Below are positions 1-8,896 of a DNA stretch of 64,000 bases, in pieces; within the stretch, counting starts at the first letter, position 1, and every line of letters begins with the position of its first letter. The stretch is taken from assembly GCF_035984415.1 (NCBI RefSeq), contig NZ_CP130720.1:6820001-6884000 (forward strand). The letters are read 5' to 3'. The stretch comes from Streptomyces sp. NBC_01296 (GTDB lineage: Bacteria; Actinomycetota; Actinomycetes; Streptomycetales; Streptomycetaceae). A model generated the notes under the pieces. The model saw nothing but the letters and a program-made list of their open reading frames with translations. It was not told the origin of the DNA and did no database searches. The position numbers and the translations under genes are program-made.

Positions 1-458
1 GGAACATGGCGCGCCAGGCGGGCGTCTCCAGCCGCTGGGGCGCGTTCCTCGACTCGACGCTCGACCGGGTGGCCGACGCGGCGATCTTCGGCGGCCTCGC
101 GCTCTGGTACGCGGGCAACGGGAACGACAACGCGCTGTGCGCGGTGGCGATCTTCTGCCTGGCCAGCGGCCAGGTGGTCTCGTACACGAAGGCCCGCGGC
201 GAGGCGATCGGGCTGCCGGTCGCCGTCAACGGGCTCATCGAGCGCGCCGAGCGGCTGGTGATCTCGCTGGTCGCGGCCGGCCTGTCCGGACTGGAGACCT
301 TCGGGGTGCCGTCCTGGATCGGGGTGCTGCTGCCGATCGCCCTGTGGGTCGTGGCCGTGGGCTCGCTGGTCACGCTGATCCAGCGGGTGGTCACCGTACG
401 CCGTGAGGCGGCGGAGGCCGACGCGGCGGCCGCCGTGGCCGAGGGCGGCGCGGCCTGA
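1..458 (+). CDS. pgsA: Phosphatidylinositol phosphate synthase, 3' part
   Basis: Integral membrane CDP-alcohol phosphatidyltransferase that joins CDP-diacylglycerol to inositol phosphate, the first step towards phosphatidylinositol and PIMs. The window opens inside the family signature DGxxAR-x8-G-x3-D-x3-D: the first complete codons give NMAR, followed by G, D and D in WGAFLDSTLDRVAD. The 5' part, including the first two Asp residues, lies outside the window, and the ATG at 6 is internal rather than a start. About 151 residues remain, with hydrophobic segments around FGGLALWYA, AVAIFCLASG, LVISLVAAGL and IGVLLPIALWVVAVG. The stop overlaps the start of the acyltransferase gene (TGATG). The assignment to inositol phosphate rather than glycerol phosphate rests on the following PIM genes. 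Confidence 0.9.
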   Translation, partial: NMARQAGVSSRWGAFLDSTLDRVADAAIFGGLALWYAGNGNDNALCAVAIFCLASGQVVSYTKARGEAIGLPVAVNGLIERAERLVISLVAAGLSGLETFGVPSWIGVLLPIALWVVAVGSLVTLIQRVVTVRREAAEADAAAAVAEGGAA

Positions 459-1363
459 TGGGCCGGGCGCAGGACAAGCTGGTCGACGGCCTGTACGGGC
501 TCGGCTGGGCCGGGGTCAAGAAGCTGCCGGAGCCGGCCGCGGTGGCCCTCGGACGCCGCATCGCCGACTTCGCGTGGAAGCGGCGCGGCAAGAGCGTGCT
601 GCGGCTGGAGTCGAACCTGGCTCGAGTCGTGCCGGACGCCGGGCCTGAGCGGCTGCGGGAGCTCTCGCAGGCCGGCATGCGCTCGTACATGCGCTACTGG
701 ATGGAATCCTTCCGGCTGCCGACCATGGACCCGGAGCGCTTCGGCACCGATGTCGAGTTCAAGGACGAGCACCTGCTGCGCGAGGCCCTCGACTCCGGGC
801 GCGGGGTCGTCGTGGCGCTGCCGCACCTCGCCAACTGGGACCTCGCCGGGGCCTGGGCCATCGGCCACATGAAGGCGCCGTTCACCACGGTCGCCGAGCG
901 GCTCAAGCCCGAGAGCCTCTACGACCGGTTCGTCGCCTACCGCGAGAGCCTGGGCATGGAGGTCCTGCCGCACAGCGGCGGCGCCGCCTTCGGCACCCTG
1001 GCCCGCAGGCTGCGCTCCGGCGGCCTGGTCTGCCTGGTCGCGGACCGCGACCTGTCGGCCTCCGGGGTCGAGGTGGACTTCTTCGGCTCCACGGCCCGCA
1101 TGCCGGCCGGACCGGCGCTGCTGGCCCAGCAGACCGGTGCGGTGCTGCTCCCGGCGACCCTGCACTACGGCGAGACGCCGAAGATGTACGGCCGGATCCA
1201 CCCCGAGGTCGAGGTGCCGAAGACCGGGACCCGGACCGAGAAGACCACCGCCATGGCCCAGGCGGTGGCGGATGCCTTCGCGCAGGGGATCGCCGAGCAC
1301 CCGGAGGACTGGCACATGCTGCAGCGGCTGTGGCTGGACGACCTGGAGGAGCGCTCCGCGTGA
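458..1363 (+). CDS. Phosphatidylinositol mannoside acyltransferase (LpxL/HtrB-like family)
   Basis: Probable membrane-associated acyltransferase that adds a fatty acyl chain to a mannose of PIM, comparable to mycobacterial PatA (Rv2611c). The 301-residue protein has the family HX4D catalytic motif (HLANWD) near residue 127. Later blocks read DRDLSASGVEVDFFG and PAGPALLAQQTGAVLLPA, as in lauroyl acyltransferase homologues. It starts at an ATG overlapping the pgsA stop and ends in a GTGA overlap with pimA, so the three genes are translationally coupled. The order pgsA-acyltransferase-pimA is the known actinobacterial PIM cluster. Function is inferred from family and context. Confidence 0.88.
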   Translation: MGRAQDKLVDGLYGLGWAGVKKLPEPAAVALGRRIADFAWKRRGKSVLRLESNLARVVPDAGPERLRELSQAGMRSYMRYWMESFRLPTMDPERFGTDVEFKDEHLLREALDSGRGVVVALPHLANWDLAGAWAIGHMKAPFTTVAERLKPESLYDRFVAYRESLGMEVLPHSGGAAFGTLARRLRSGGLVCLVADRDLSASGVEVDFFGSTARMPAGPALLAQQTGAVLLPATLHYGETPKMYGRIHPEVEVPKTGTRTEKTTAMAQAVADAFAQGIAEHPEDWHMLQRLWLDDLEERSA

Positions 1364-2523
1364 AGATCGGCATTGTCTGCCCGTACTCGTGGGACGTGCC
1401 CGGCGGCGTCCAGTTCCACATCCGCGACCTCGCCGAGCACCTGATCCGCCTCGGCCACGAGGTGTCGGTGCTGGCCCCGGCGGACGACGAGACGCCGCTG
1501 CCGCCGTACGTGGTCTCGGCGGGGCGGGCGGTGCCGGTGCCGTACAACGGGTCGGTGGCCCGGCTGAACTTCGGCTTCCTGTCGGCGGCCCGGGTGCGGC
1601 GCTGGCTGCACGACGGCGTCTTCGACGTGATCCACATCCACGAGCCGGCCTCGCCCTCGCTGGGACTGCTGTCCTGCTGGGCGGCCCAGGGCCCGATCGT
1701 GGCCACGTTCCACACCTCGAACCCGCGCTCGCGCGCCATGATCGCGGCGTACCCGATCCTCCAGCCGGCGCTGGAGAAGATCAGCGCGCGGATCGCGGTG
1801 AGCGAGTACGCGCGCCGCACGCTGGTCGAGCACCTGGGCGGGGACGCGGTCGTGATCCCCAACGGCGTCGACGTGGACTTCTTCGCCAAGGCCGAGCCGA
1901 AACCCGACTGGTCCGGGCAGACCCTCGGGTTCATCGGCCGGATCGACGAGCCCCGCAAGGGCCTGCCGGTACTCATGGCGGCCTTCCCGCGCATCGTCGC
2001 GCAGTGCCCCGACGTACGGCTCCTCGTGGCCGGCCGCGGCGACGAGGAGGAGGCGGTCGCCTCCCTGCCCGCCGACCTGCGGGCGCGGGTGGAGTTCCTC
2101 GGCATGGTCTCCGACGAGGACAAGGCGCGGCTGCTGCGCAGCGTCGACGTGTACGTGGCCCCGAACACCGGCGGCGAGAGCTTCGGCATCATCCTGGTCG
2201 AGGCGCTGTCGGCGGGGGCGGCGGTGCTCGCCTCCGACCTGGACGCGTTCGCGCAGGTCCTGGACCAGGGGGCGGCGGGGGAGCTGTTCACCAACGAGGA
2301 CGCGGACGCGCTGGCGGCCGGCGCGGTGGCCCTGCTGCGCGACCCGGCCCGCCGGGCGGAGCTCAGCGCCCGCGGCTCGGCGCACGTGCGCCGCTTCGAC
2401 TGGTCGACGGTCGGCGCGGACATCCTGGCGGTCTACGAAACGGTGACCGACGGTGCGGCGGCGGTGGCCACGGACGAGCGCGTCAGCCTGCGCACCCGCC
2501 TCGGCCTGACCCGGGACGCGTAG
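1360..2523 (+). CDS. pimA: Phosphatidylinositol alpha-mannosyltransferase PimA (GT4)
   Basis: GT-B glycosyltransferase that transfers mannose from GDP-mannose to phosphatidylinositol on the cytoplasmic face of the membrane. The 387-residue protein begins VKIGIVCPYSWDVPGGVQ, with the N-terminal GT4 Gly-rich loop and membrane-binding part. The C-terminal half carries the GFIGRIDEPRKGL donor-domain start and the E-x7-E type motif region GGESFGIILVEALSAG. I chose GTG 1360, in a GTGA overlap with the acyltransferase stop, because GT4 homologues begin just before the KIGIVCPY strand. An upstream in-frame GTG at 1330 would add ten residues inside the previous gene. Confidence 0.9.
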   Translation: MKIGIVCPYSWDVPGGVQFHIRDLAEHLIRLGHEVSVLAPADDETPLPPYVVSAGRAVPVPYNGSVARLNFGFLSAARVRRWLHDGVFDVIHIHEPASPSLGLLSCWAAQGPIVATFHTSNPRSRAMIAAYPILQPALEKISARIAVSEYARRTLVEHLGGDAVVIPNGVDVDFFAKAEPKPDWSGQTLGFIGRIDEPRKGLPVLMAAFPRIVAQCPDVRLLVAGRGDEEEAVASLPADLRARVEFLGMVSDEDKARLLRSVDVYVAPNTGGESFGIILVEALSAGAAVLASDLDAFAQVLDQGAAGELFTNEDADALAAGAVALLRDPARRAELSARGSAHVRRFDWSTVGADILAVYETVTDGAAAVATDERVSLRTRLGLTRDA

Positions 2524-2599
2524 CCGCGCTCCCCGCTCCGGGCCCTCCCGGCCCGTCAGGGCCGACCCGTGCGAGGGGCGCGTGAGCGGGGAGGGGGTA

Positions 2600-3151
2600 T
2601 TGTCGCGGGCCGTGATCGAAACCCTTGTCTGGACTGCCCTGGCGCTCGGCGTCATCGGCGTCTACCTCAGCTGGACCGCCGGACGGCTGGACCGGCTGCA
2701 CTCGCGGATGGACGCCGCCCGCGCCGCCCTGGACGCCCAGCTCGTGCGGCGCGCCTCGGTGGTGATCGAGGTGGCCGCCTCCGGAGCGCTCGACCCCGCC
2801 TCCTCGATCGTCCTGTACGAGGCCGCGCACGCCGCCCGCCAGGCCGAGGAGGAGCACCGCGAGGTCGCCGAGAGCGAGCTCAGCCAGGCGCTGCGCGCGG
2901 TGTTCTCCGATGCCGCCCAGGTCGAGGTGCTCAAGGCCGCCCCCGGCGGCGAGGCGGCCGCCGAGGAGCTGGCCGCGGCGGTCCGCCGGGTGCCCATGGC
3001 GCGGCGGTTCCACAACGACGCGGTCCGGGCCGCCCGGGCGCTGCGCCGCCACCGCAAGGTCCGCTGGTTCCGGCTGGCCGGCCATGCCCCGTTCCCGCTC
3101 GCGTTCGAAATGGACGATGAGCCTCCGGTGGATCTTGCAGACCGGCCCTAG
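2600..3151 (+). CDS. LemA-like single-pass membrane protein
   Basis: A protein of about 183 residues with one N-terminal transmembrane segment (VWTALALGVIGVYLSW) followed by a long, mostly helical, Ala- and Arg-rich region (GRLDRLHSRMDAARAALDAQL), as in the LemA family. The molecular function is not known. Start choice: a GGAGG at 2590-2594 sits 5 nt before TTG 2600. GTG 2582 and GTG 2612 are in-frame alternatives, and the latter begins MIETLVWTAL. The gene follows pimA after about 75 nt and is followed by a short hairpin. Family assignment is tentative. Confidence 0.68.
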   Translation: MSRAVIETLVWTALALGVIGVYLSWTAGRLDRLHSRMDAARAALDAQLVRRASVVIEVAASGALDPASSIVLYEAAHAARQAEEEHREVAESELSQALRAVFSDAAQVEVLKAAPGGEAAAEELAAAVRRVPMARRFHNDAVRAARALRRHRKVRWFRLAGHAPFPLAFEMDDEPPVDLADRP

Positions 3152-3166
3152 CCGCCTCAGGCGGCT
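3150..3166. terminator. Short hairpin after the LemA-like gene
   Basis: A 7-bp perfect stem (AGCCGCC / GGCGGCT) with a 3-nt TCA loop begins at the stop codon of the LemA-like gene. There is no T-run, so termination is only a suggestion. Confidence 0.4.
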
Positions 3167-3255
3167 CTAGTTGTACCCAAAGGCCAATTCGAAAGAGGCC
3201 ACCGGCTCCTCATTGGCCCTTGCGGTGGACTGGTCCGGGGCGGTTTGCTCGGCGG

Positions 3256-3295
3256 AGTACCACCGCAGCACTTGCGCGCAGTACCGCCGCAGCAC
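3256..3295. repeat. 16-bp direct repeat upstream of pdxS
   Basis: AGTACCACCGCAGCAC at 3256-3271 recurs as AGTACCGCCGCAGCAC at 3280-3295, with one mismatch and a 24-nt period. The second copy ends 28 nt before the pdxS start. Tandem operators of this kind are typical of MocR-type regulators such as PdxR, which controls pdxST in other actinobacteria. No pdxR gene is in the window, so the regulatory reading is inference. Confidence 0.55.
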
Positions 3296-3323
3296 CCGTC
3301 TTCCCTTCGAGTGAGGTCAATCC

Positions 3324-4241
3324 GTGAGCACGCTTCCCTCCACCCCGCAGTCCGCTGAGTCCGCGATCGGCACCTCCCGCGTCAAGCGCGGCATGGCCGA
3401 GCAGCTCAAGGGCGGCGTGATCATGGACGTGGTCAACGCCGAGCAGGCGAAGATCGCCGAGGACGCCGGCGCCGTGGCCGTCATGGCCCTCGAGCGGGTC
3501 CCCGCCGACATCCGCAAGGACGGCGGCGTCGCGCGCATGTCGGACCCGAACATGATCGAAGAGATCATCGAGGCCGTCTCCATCCCGGTCATGGCCAAGT
3601 CCCGCATCGGCCACTTCGTCGAGGCCCAGGTCCTGCAGTCCCTCGGCGTCGACTACATCGACGAGTCCGAGGTCCTGACCCCGGCCGACGAGGTCAACCA
3701 CTCCGACAAGTGGGCGTTCACCACCCCCTTCGTCTGCGGTGCCACCAACCTGGGCGAGGCCCTGCGCCGCATCGCCGAGGGCGCGGCCATGATCCGCTCC
3801 AAGGGTGAGGCCGGCACCGGCAACGTCGTCGAGGCCGTCCGCCACCTGCGCCAGATCAAGAACGAGATCGCCCGCCTGCGCGGCTACGACAACAACGAGC
3901 TGTTCGCCGCCGCCAAGGAGCTGCGCGCCCCGTACGAGCTCGTCAAGGAAGTTGCCGAGCTCGGCAAGCTCCCGGTCGTGCTGTTCTCCGCCGGCGGCGT
4001 CGCCACCCCGGCCGACGCCGCGCTGATGCGCCAGCTCGGCGCCGAGGGCGTCTTCGTCGGCTCCGGCATCTTCAAGTCGGGCGACCCGGCCAAGCGCGCC
4101 GCCGCCATCGTGAAGGCCACCACCTTCTACGACGACCCGAAGATCATCGCGGACGCCTCCCGCAACCTGGGCGAGGCCATGGTCGGCATCAACTGCGACA
4201 CCCTCCCCGAGTCCGAGCGCTACGCCAACCGCGGCTGGTAG
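3324..4241 (+). CDS. pdxS: Pyridoxal 5'-phosphate synthase lyase subunit PdxS
   Basis: Synthase subunit of the ribose-5-phosphate-dependent (DXP-independent) vitamin B6 pathway. It condenses ribose 5-phosphate, glyceraldehyde 3-phosphate and ammonia into PLP, and forms a dodecamer decorated with PdxT. The 305-residue TIM barrel is very highly conserved: VKRGMAEQLKGGVIMDVVNA at the start, PVMAKSRIGHFVEAQ with a catalytic Lys, and the phosphate-binding GGVATPADAALM and GVFVGSGIFKSG blocks. GTG 3324 follows GAGTGAGG with good spacing. pdxT starts 8 nt after the stop, so the two are co-transcribed. Confidence 0.97.
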   Translation: MSTLPSTPQSAESAIGTSRVKRGMAEQLKGGVIMDVVNAEQAKIAEDAGAVAVMALERVPADIRKDGGVARMSDPNMIEEIIEAVSIPVMAKSRIGHFVEAQVLQSLGVDYIDESEVLTPADEVNHSDKWAFTTPFVCGATNLGEALRRIAEGAAMIRSKGEAGTGNVVEAVRHLRQIKNEIARLRGYDNNELFAAAKELRAPYELVKEVAELGKLPVVLFSAGGVATPADAALMRQLGAEGVFVGSGIFKSGDPAKRAAAIVKATTFYDDPKIIADASRNLGEAMVGINCDTLPESERYANRGW

Positions 4242-4249
4242 TCATCACC

Positions 4250-4840
4250 ATGACCACCCCCGTGATTGGTGTCCTGGCACTCCAGGGCGACGTACGGGAA
4301 CACCTGATCGCCCTGGCCTCGGCTGACGCCGTGGCCAGGCCGGTCCGGCGTCCCGAGGAGCTCGCCGAGGTCGACGCCCTGGTGATCCCCGGCGGCGAGT
4401 CCACGACCATGTCGAAGCTCGCCGTGCTGTTCGGCATGCTGGAGCCGCTGCGCGAGCGCGTGCGGGCCGGCATGCCGGTCTACGGCACCTGCGCCGGCAT
4501 GATCATGCTCGCCGACAAGCTCCTGGACGGCCGTGACGACCAGGAGACCCTGGGCGGCATCGACATGATCGTGCGCCGCAACGCCTTCGGCCGGCAGAAC
4601 GAGTCCTTCGAGGCGCAGGTCGACTTCGCCGGCATAGAGGGCGGCCCCGTCGAGGGCGTCTTCATCCGCGCACCCTGGGTCGAGTCCGTCGGCGCCTGTG
4701 CCGAGGTGCTCGCCACGTACGACGGCCACACCGTCGCCGTGCGCCAGGGCAATGTGCTCGCCACCTCGTTCCACCCCGAGCTGACGGGTGACGACCGGGT
4801 CCACGCGTACTTCGTCGACATGGTGCGCGCGGGGCTGTAA
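4250..4840 (+). CDS. pdxT: PLP synthase glutaminase subunit PdxT
   Basis: Class I glutamine amidotransferase that hydrolyses glutamine and channels ammonia to PdxS. In its 196 residues the oxyanion motif GGESTT, the nucleophile Cys in YGTCAGMI and the HPEL segment with the catalytic His are all intact. The ATG at 4250 lies 8 nt after pdxS, the normal pdxST arrangement. Length matches the family. Confidence 0.96.
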   Translation: MTTPVIGVLALQGDVREHLIALASADAVARPVRRPEELAEVDALVIPGGESTTMSKLAVLFGMLEPLRERVRAGMPVYGTCAGMIMLADKLLDGRDDQETLGGIDMIVRRNAFGRQNESFEAQVDFAGIEGGPVEGVFIRAPWVESVGACAEVLATYDGHTVAVRQGNVLATSFHPELTGDDRVHAYFVDMVRAGL

Positions 4841-4851
4841 CGGCGTCCCGG

Positions 4852-4857
4852 TAGGAT
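4852..4857 (+). promoter_or_regulatory. Candidate -10 box for the yebC gene
   Basis: TAGGAT lies 40 nt before the yebC start in the pdxT-yebC gap and fits the streptomycete housekeeping -10 pattern TAGRAT. I see no good -35 at the right spacing, so this is tentative. Confidence 0.35.
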
Positions 4858-4897
4858 CTGAGGCGAACATTGTTGGTGACGCGAAGGAGACAGGCAG

Positions 4898-5650
4898 ATG
4901 TCCGGCCACTCTAAATGGGCTACGACGAAGCACAAGAAGGCCGTGGTTGACGCCAAGCGCGGCAAGCTCTTCGCGAAGCTGATCAAGAACATCGAGGTCG
5001 CGGCCCGTATGGGCGGTGCCGACATCGACGGCAACCCGACGCTCTTCGACGCCATCCAGAAGGCCAAGAAGAGCTCGGTCCCGAACAAGAACATCGACTC
5101 CGCGGTCAAGCGCGGCGGCGGTCTCGAGGCCGGCGGCGCCGACTACGAGACGATCATGTACGAGGGCTACGGTCCGAACGGCGTCGCGGTGCTCATCGAG
5201 TGCCTCACGGACAACCGCAACCGTGCCGCCTCCGACGTGCGCGTCGCCATGACCCGCAACGGCGGTTCGATGGCCGACCCGGGCTCGGTCTCGTACCTGT
5301 TCAACCGCAAGGGTGTCGTGCTGCTGCCCAAGGGCGAGCTCTCCGAGGACGACGTCCTGGAGACGGTGCTCGACGCCGGTGCCGAAGAGGTCAACGACCT
5401 CGGCGAGAGCTTCGAGATCATCAGCGAGGCCACCGACATGGTCGCGGTCCGTACCGCGCTCCAGGCCGCCGGCATCGACTACGACTCGGCCGACTCCAAC
5501 TTCCTGCCGACCATGCAGGTCGAGCTGGACGAGGAGGGCGCGCGCAAGATCTTCAAGCTGATCGACGCGCTCGAGGACAGCGACGACGTGCAGAACGTCT
5601 TCGCCAACTTCGACGTCTCGGACGAGGTCATGGAGAAGGTCGACGCCTGA
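4898..5650 (+). CDS. YebC/PmpR-family protein
   Basis: Probable DNA-binding transcriptional regulator of the YebC/PmpR family; recent work links some members to relief of ribosome stalling. The 250 residues have the usual length and begin with the signature MSGHSKWATTKHKKAVVDA. Further hallmarks are VPNKNIDSAVKRG, YEGYGPNGVAVLIE and an acidic C-terminal domain (FIDALEDSDDVQ-like). A strong AAGGAGA precedes ATG 4898. It sits directly upstream of ruvCAB, a widespread neighbourhood, but a strong terminator separates the two. Confidence 0.93.
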   Translation: MSGHSKWATTKHKKAVVDAKRGKLFAKLIKNIEVAARMGGADIDGNPTLFDAIQKAKKSSVPNKNIDSAVKRGGGLEAGGADYETIMYEGYGPNGVAVLIECLTDNRNRAASDVRVAMTRNGGSMADPGSVSYLFNRKGVVLLPKGELSEDDVLETVLDAGAEEVNDLGESFEIISEATDMVAVRTALQAAGIDYDSADSNFLPTMQVELDEEGARKIFKLIDALEDSDDVQNVFANFDVSDEVMEKVDA

Positions 5651-5659
5651 TCGGGCATC

Positions 5660-5700
5660 AGCGGCGGGCCGACGGGGACGCACCCCGTCGGCCCGCCGCT
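5660..5700 (+). terminator. Intrinsic terminator after yebC
   Basis: A perfect 18-bp GC-rich stem (5660-5677 with 5683-5700) and 5-nt loop ACGCA, followed by TTTGTC. It lies 10 nt after the yebC stop and should end that transcript before ruvC. Confidence 0.85.
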
Positions 5701-5753
5701 TTGTCAGTGCCACCGGTTAGCCTGCACGCACTGGCTGTCGAAGGAGGGGTGGG

Positions 5754-6284
5754 GTGCGCGTTCTCGGTGTGGACCCGGGGCTGACCCGGTGCGGTGTCGG
5801 CGTGGTCGAGGGCGTCGCCGGCCGTCCGCTGACGATGCTCGCGGTGGGGGTCGTACGGACGCCCGCGGACGCGGAGTTGGGGAACCGGCTCGTCGCCATC
5901 GAGGCCGGCATCGAGCAGTGGCTCGACGAGCACCGGCCCGAAGTCGTCGCCGTGGAGCGGGTGTTCAGCCAGCACAACGTCAGCACGGTGATGGGGACCG
6001 CCCAGGCGAGCGCCGTTGCCATGCTCTGCGCGGCGCGTCGCGGGATACCGGTCGCCCTGCACACCCCCAGCGAGGTCAAGGCCGCCGTCACCGGATCCGG
6101 CCGGGCCGACAAGGCACAGGTCGGTGCGATGGTGACCAGGCTGCTGCGGCTCTCCGCCCCGCCCAAACCGGCCGACGCCGCGGACGCCCTCGCGCTCGCC
6201 ATCTGCCACATCTGGCGGGCCCCCGCCCACAACCGCCTCCAGCAGGCGGTCGCCCTGCACGCCTCGAAAGGCCGCCCCTCATGA
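5754..6284 (+). CDS. ruvC: Holliday junction endodeoxyribonuclease RuvC
   Basis: Mg-dependent resolvase that nicks Holliday junctions symmetrically with RuvAB. The 176-residue RNase H-like fold has catalytic acidic positions visible as the Asp of VLGVDPGL, the Glu of AVERVF and the DAADALALAICH C-terminal block. GTG 5754 is preceded by AAGGAGG with 6-nt spacing. A TAGCCT at about 5717 may be its -10. The stop overlaps the ruvA start (ATGA). Confidence 0.95.
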   Translation: MRVLGVDPGLTRCGVGVVEGVAGRPLTMLAVGVVRTPADAELGNRLVAIEAGIEQWLDEHRPEVVAVERVFSQHNVSTVMGTAQASAVAMLCAARRGIPVALHTPSEVKAAVTGSGRADKAQVGAMVTRLLRLSAPPKPADAADALALAICHIWRAPAHNRLQQAVALHASKGRPS

Positions 6285-6901
6285 TCGCCTTCGTCAGCGG
6301 CCCCGTCGCCGCGCTCACCCCCACCCTGGCCGTGATCGAGGTCGGGGGAGTGGGCATGGCCGTGCAGTGCACGCCGAACACCATCGCCGGCCTGCGGACC
6401 GGGGAGACGGCGCGGCTCGCCACCTCCCTGGTCGTACGGGAGGACTCGCTGACGCTGTACGGCTTCGCCGACGACGACGAGCGGCAGGTCTTCGAACTGC
6501 TGCAGACCGCGAGCGGGGTGGGGCCGAGGCTCGCGCAGGCGATGCTGGGGGTGCACCGTCCGGATGCGCTGCGGGTGGCCGTCGGCACGGGGGACGAGAA
6601 GGCCCTGATGGCCGTCCCCGGGATCGGCAAGAAGGGGGCCCAGAAGCTGCTCCTGGAGCTGAAGGACAAGCTGGGCGCACCGCTGGTCGGCGCGCAGCGC
6701 GCCCCCGTCGCCTCCGGTCCCGCCCCCTGGACCGAGCAGCTCTCGGCAGCCCTGATCGGCCTGGGGTACGCCTCCCGGGAGGCGGAGGAAGCGGTGTCGG
6801 CGGTGACCCCGCAGGCGGAGGCCGCCCTTGCCGCCGGCGGATCGGCCCCCGTCCCCCAGCTCCTGCGGGCGGCTCTCCAGACCTTGAACCGAGCCCGCTG
6901 A
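6281..6901 (+). CDS. ruvA: Holliday junction branch migration protein RuvA
   Basis: RuvA tetramer that binds four-way junctions and loads the RuvB motor. The 206 residues show an N-terminal OB-like domain (MIAFVSGPVAALTP), two helix-hairpin-helix motifs (ASGVGPRLAQAML and VPGIGKKGAQKLLLELKDK), a flexible linker and a C-terminal RuvB-binding domain (ALIGLGYASREAEEAV). It starts in a 4-nt overlap with ruvC. About 110 nt separate it from ruvB. Confidence 0.95.
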   Translation: MIAFVSGPVAALTPTLAVIEVGGVGMAVQCTPNTIAGLRTGETARLATSLVVREDSLTLYGFADDDERQVFELLQTASGVGPRLAQAMLGVHRPDALRVAVGTGDEKALMAVPGIGKKGAQKLLLELKDKLGAPLVGAQRAPVASGPAPWTEQLSAALIGLGYASREAEEAVSAVTPQAEAALAAGGSAPVPQLLRAALQTLNRAR

Positions 6902-7011
6902 CCTCGCCGACGCCGCACGGGGTACCGCGGCCGGGGCCGGTCCCCGCCCCCGCAGGGCAAGCGGCGGGCCGGTAGAGACCACCGTACGAACCGAGAAGGC
7001 AGACTGACAGC

Positions 7012-8073
<1,062 letters not shown>

Positions 8074-8144
8074 CGGCGCGGAGGTTCGCCCGCTCAGGAA
8101 CTGCGGTGCCATGCTGGGCGTTGTTCCATCGGTGCGGACTCGCC

Positions 8145-8150
8145 TAGACT
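8145..8150 (+). promoter_or_regulatory. Candidate -10 box upstream of yajC
   Basis: TAGACT is followed after 6 nt by ATG 8157, so transcription would begin at or near that ATG. The first leader bases contain the hairpin CCGACC-CTTCA-GGTCGG (8160-8176). The usual yajC start is 81 nt downstream. Confidence 0.45.
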
Positions 8151-8237
8151 CCGCCGATGCCGACCCTTCAGGTCGGTATGCCCACCCCCGTAGAAAAAGG
8201 CCGTCTCCCGTGCGGTCGTGCGAAGGATCTCCGTCCC

Positions 8238-8741
8238 GTGAATCTCGTGACACTCCTCCCGTTCATCGTGCTCATCGGGGCGATGTTCCTGATGACCCGC
8301 TCCGCGAAGAAGAAGCAGCAGGCGGCCGCGCAGATGCGTGACCACATGGTGCCCGGCACCGGTGTCCGCACCATCGGCGGCATGTACGCCACGGTGAAGG
8401 AGATCGGCGACGACACCGTCACCCTCGAGGTGGCCCCCGGTGTTCACGCGATCTTCGCGAAGAACGCCATCGGCGCCGTCCTGGAGGACGCGGAGTACAA
8501 CCGCATCGTCCACGGCACCGGTGATGATCTGACGATCGACACGCCGGTCGTCCCGGACGACGCCTCCTCGCTGACCCTGGACAAGGACGCGGACAAGGAC
8601 GCGGACAAGCCGGAGGGCGAGGCCCCGAAGCTCGACCTGGGCAAGAAGGACGAGCCCGAGGCCGGCGAGCCGAAGGCCGACGCGTCGGACGACGCAGAGC
8701 CCAAGGACGGCAAGGCCGACGGTGAGGCCGGCACGAAGTAG
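8238..8741 (+). CDS. yajC: Preprotein translocase subunit YajC
   Basis: Small single-pass membrane partner of SecDF. The 167-residue product starts VNLVTLLPFIVLIGAMFLMT (one transmembrane segment), followed by RSAKKKQQAA and the conserved core GTGVRTIGGMYATVKEI. The C-terminal third is a highly charged low-complexity tail with KDADKDADK repeats, longer than in proteobacterial YajC. GTG 8238 was chosen because GAAGGA lies 10 nt upstream and the transmembrane segment then sits at the N-terminus. The frame is open to ATG 8157, which would add 27 residues. secD follows after 155 nt. Confidence 0.9.
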   Translation: MNLVTLLPFIVLIGAMFLMTRSAKKKQQAAAQMRDHMVPGTGVRTIGGMYATVKEIGDDTVTLEVAPGVHAIFAKNAIGAVLEDAEYNRIVHGTGDDLTIDTPVVPDDASSLTLDKDADKDADKPEGEAPKLDLGKKDEPEAGEPKADASDDAEPKDGKADGEAGTK

Positions 8742-8896
8742 CGCGCGGCCGGGGACCGCGAAGGCGCCCGACCGGCGGCCGACACGGTCCCCGTCAGTGA
8801 CACTTCTGCGGGGGGCAGGGGTCCCCACCACACATTTTTCGTGGCCGTCCCCGCGCTGACCCGGCGCGGAGCGGTTGGACAGGGAGATACGACAAG

